32,146 nt of DNA from DATKDU01 sp035512595 (GTDB taxonomy: Bacteria; Planctomycetota; Planctomycetia; Pirellulales; Pirellulaceae): positions 1-32,146 of the forward strand of contig DATKDU010000457.1 in NCBI GenBank assembly GCA_035512595.1, written 5' to 3'. Made by a program: the position numbers and the translations under genes. Below, piece after piece: positions 31,466 through 32,146 of this stretch (position 1 is the first letter of the stretch; each line of letters opens with the position of its first letter). Under the pieces are notes generated by a model. That model saw only the letters and a list, made by a program, of their open reading frames with translations, was not told where the DNA came from and did no database searches.

Positions 31466-31526
31466 GTTCTGAGAGTGGCGCGGGGATCCAACAATTCATC
31501 GGTCTTTGTCTCAGGAGATGTGGGTT

Positions 31527-32146
31527 ATGAAGCGGACGACATTGAGCGTGACGGCAGTGGGGCTGGTGTTGTGTTTGTCCTGTGCCGTACTGGCGCAGCA
31601 GCCGGGGGGCCGCGGTCGCGGCGGTTTTGGTGGTGGCGGTTTCGGCGGTTTTGGCGGGGGGGGCGGGCTGATGCTGCTGGGGGACGAGAACGTCCGTAAG
31701 GAGATCGGGCTGTCGGACGACAAGTACGAAGATCTCCAGGCAGCGCAGCGGGAGAGCTTCCAGCAGATGGGAAACCTATTCCAGGGACTTCAGGACCTGT
31801 CGGATGATCAGCGTCAAGCGCGGATCGAAGAGGGCCGCAAGAAGATGGCCGATGCGCAGAAAAAGATCGAGGAGAAGTATCTCACCGCGTCGCAGCGCAC
31901 GCGGCTGAAGGAGCTCAACGTGCAGTCGCGCCTCAGTCGCGGCGGCGTGGGCGAAGGCATCGCCAGCGACGAGATCGCCAGCGAGCTCGGTCTGTCCGAC
32001 GCGGACAAGGAAAAGATTCGCAAGGCGGCGGAAGAGGCCCAGGAAAAGATGCGGGCAGAGATTCAAAGGCTCCAGGAAAAAGCTCGCGAGGAGGTGATTG
32101 CCTCGCTGTCGGCGTCGCAGCAAATCAAGCTGAAGTCGATGATGGG
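31527..32146 (+). CDS. Secreted coiled-coil protein with Gly-rich N-terminus (cut by window end)
   Basis: An open frame from the ATG at 31527 (AGGAG 10-14 nt upstream) runs to the window edge without a stop, giving at least 206 aa. It begins with a signal peptide (KRTTLSVTAVGLVLCLSCAV, cleavage after VLA before QQPGG). A Gly/Phe/Arg-rich stretch (GRGRGGFGGGGFGGFGGG) follows. Charged helical sequence then holds repeated 'ENVRKEIGLSDDK', 'YLTASQRTRLKEL', 'ELGLSDADKEKIRKAA' and 'SLSASQQIKLKSM' units. The L(T/S)xxQ and acidic-helix pattern recalls Spy/CpxP-like periplasmic proteins, but I cannot assign a family. It is probably exported, and the function is unknown. Confidence 0.8.
   Translation, partial: MKRTTLSVTAVGLVLCLSCAVLAQQPGGRGRGGFGGGGFGGFGGGGGLMLLGDENVRKEIGLSDDKYEDLQAAQRESFQQMGNLFQGLQDLSDDQRQARIEEGRKKMADAQKKIEEKYLTASQRTRLKELNVQSRLSRGGVGEGIASDEIASELGLSDADKEKIRKAAEEAQEKMRAEIQRLQEKAREEVIASLSASQQIKLKSMM

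Noticed and set aside
29677..31530. A 617-codon plus-strand open frame in another phase of the glycosyltransferase
   Set aside because: Arg/Gly-rich out-of-frame translation with no membrane segments; the ArnT-like motifs are all in the other phase.

Overview
The window is GC-rich (roughly 60-65 % by eye), densely coded and comes from a Gram-negative-type bacterium. It is most likely a planctomycete of the Pirellulales group. The reasons are the bacterial microcompartment (BMC) operon of the Planctomycetes-Verrucomicrobia fucose/rhamnose type, lipid A genes lpxD and lpxI, a PQQ-like propeller protein, and a very high load of short palindromic repeats. This assignment is inferred from gene content; no rRNA or tRNA gene is present.

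Layout. (1) 25-2062: lpxD and lpxI for lipid A. (2) 2234-7444: a secreted PQQ-like beta-propeller protein and a fused hydantoinase/5-oxoprolinase (HyuA-HyuB). (3) 7449-13109, minus strand: an orphan type VI secretion spike cassette transcribed hcp, vgrG, FHA-DUF4123 adaptor, PAAR tip, OmpA-like protein, unknown protein. No sheath, baseplate or membrane-complex gene is in the window. (4) 13110-14168: decayed ground with remnants of a small secreted protein and a WD40 protein. (5) 14169-20809, plus strand: bifunctional cobalamin methyltransferase CbiET, a small membrane protein, ileS, a 79-aa unknown protein and purN. (6) 20998-29334: the BMC operon, with a DeoR regulator, PduL, two hexamer shell proteins, an acetate-kinase homologue, three pentamer shell proteins, a CoA-acylating aldehyde dehydrogenase, an 89-aa unknown protein, a class II aldolase and a lactate/malate dehydrogenase. 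(7) 29486-32146: a GT39/ArnT-like membrane glycosyltransferase and the start of a secreted coiled-coil protein that runs off the window.

How the BMC works. In the pathway proposed for this BMC type, the aldolase splits fuculose- or rhamnulose-1-phosphate into dihydroxyacetone phosphate and lactaldehyde inside the shell. The aldehyde dehydrogenase then makes an acyl-CoA, PduL makes the acyl-phosphate, the kinase harvests ATP, and the dehydrogenase recycles NAD. Targeting-helix candidates are visible on PduL, the aldehyde dehydrogenase, the aldolase and the 89-aa protein.

The least expected content is the repeats. At least eight families of short palindromes lie in the window. Several have the GTAG head plus hairpin of REP sequences and occur as head-to-head REPIN pairs of about 57-84 nt. 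They sit between genes, and they also sit in frame inside three coding regions: ileS (four sites), hyuAB (three elements) and the ArnT-like gene (two elements). Six junctions of the BMC operon each carry such an element. Twice the GTAG head itself supplies the TAG stop of the upstream gene, and the next start codon follows 5 nt after the element.
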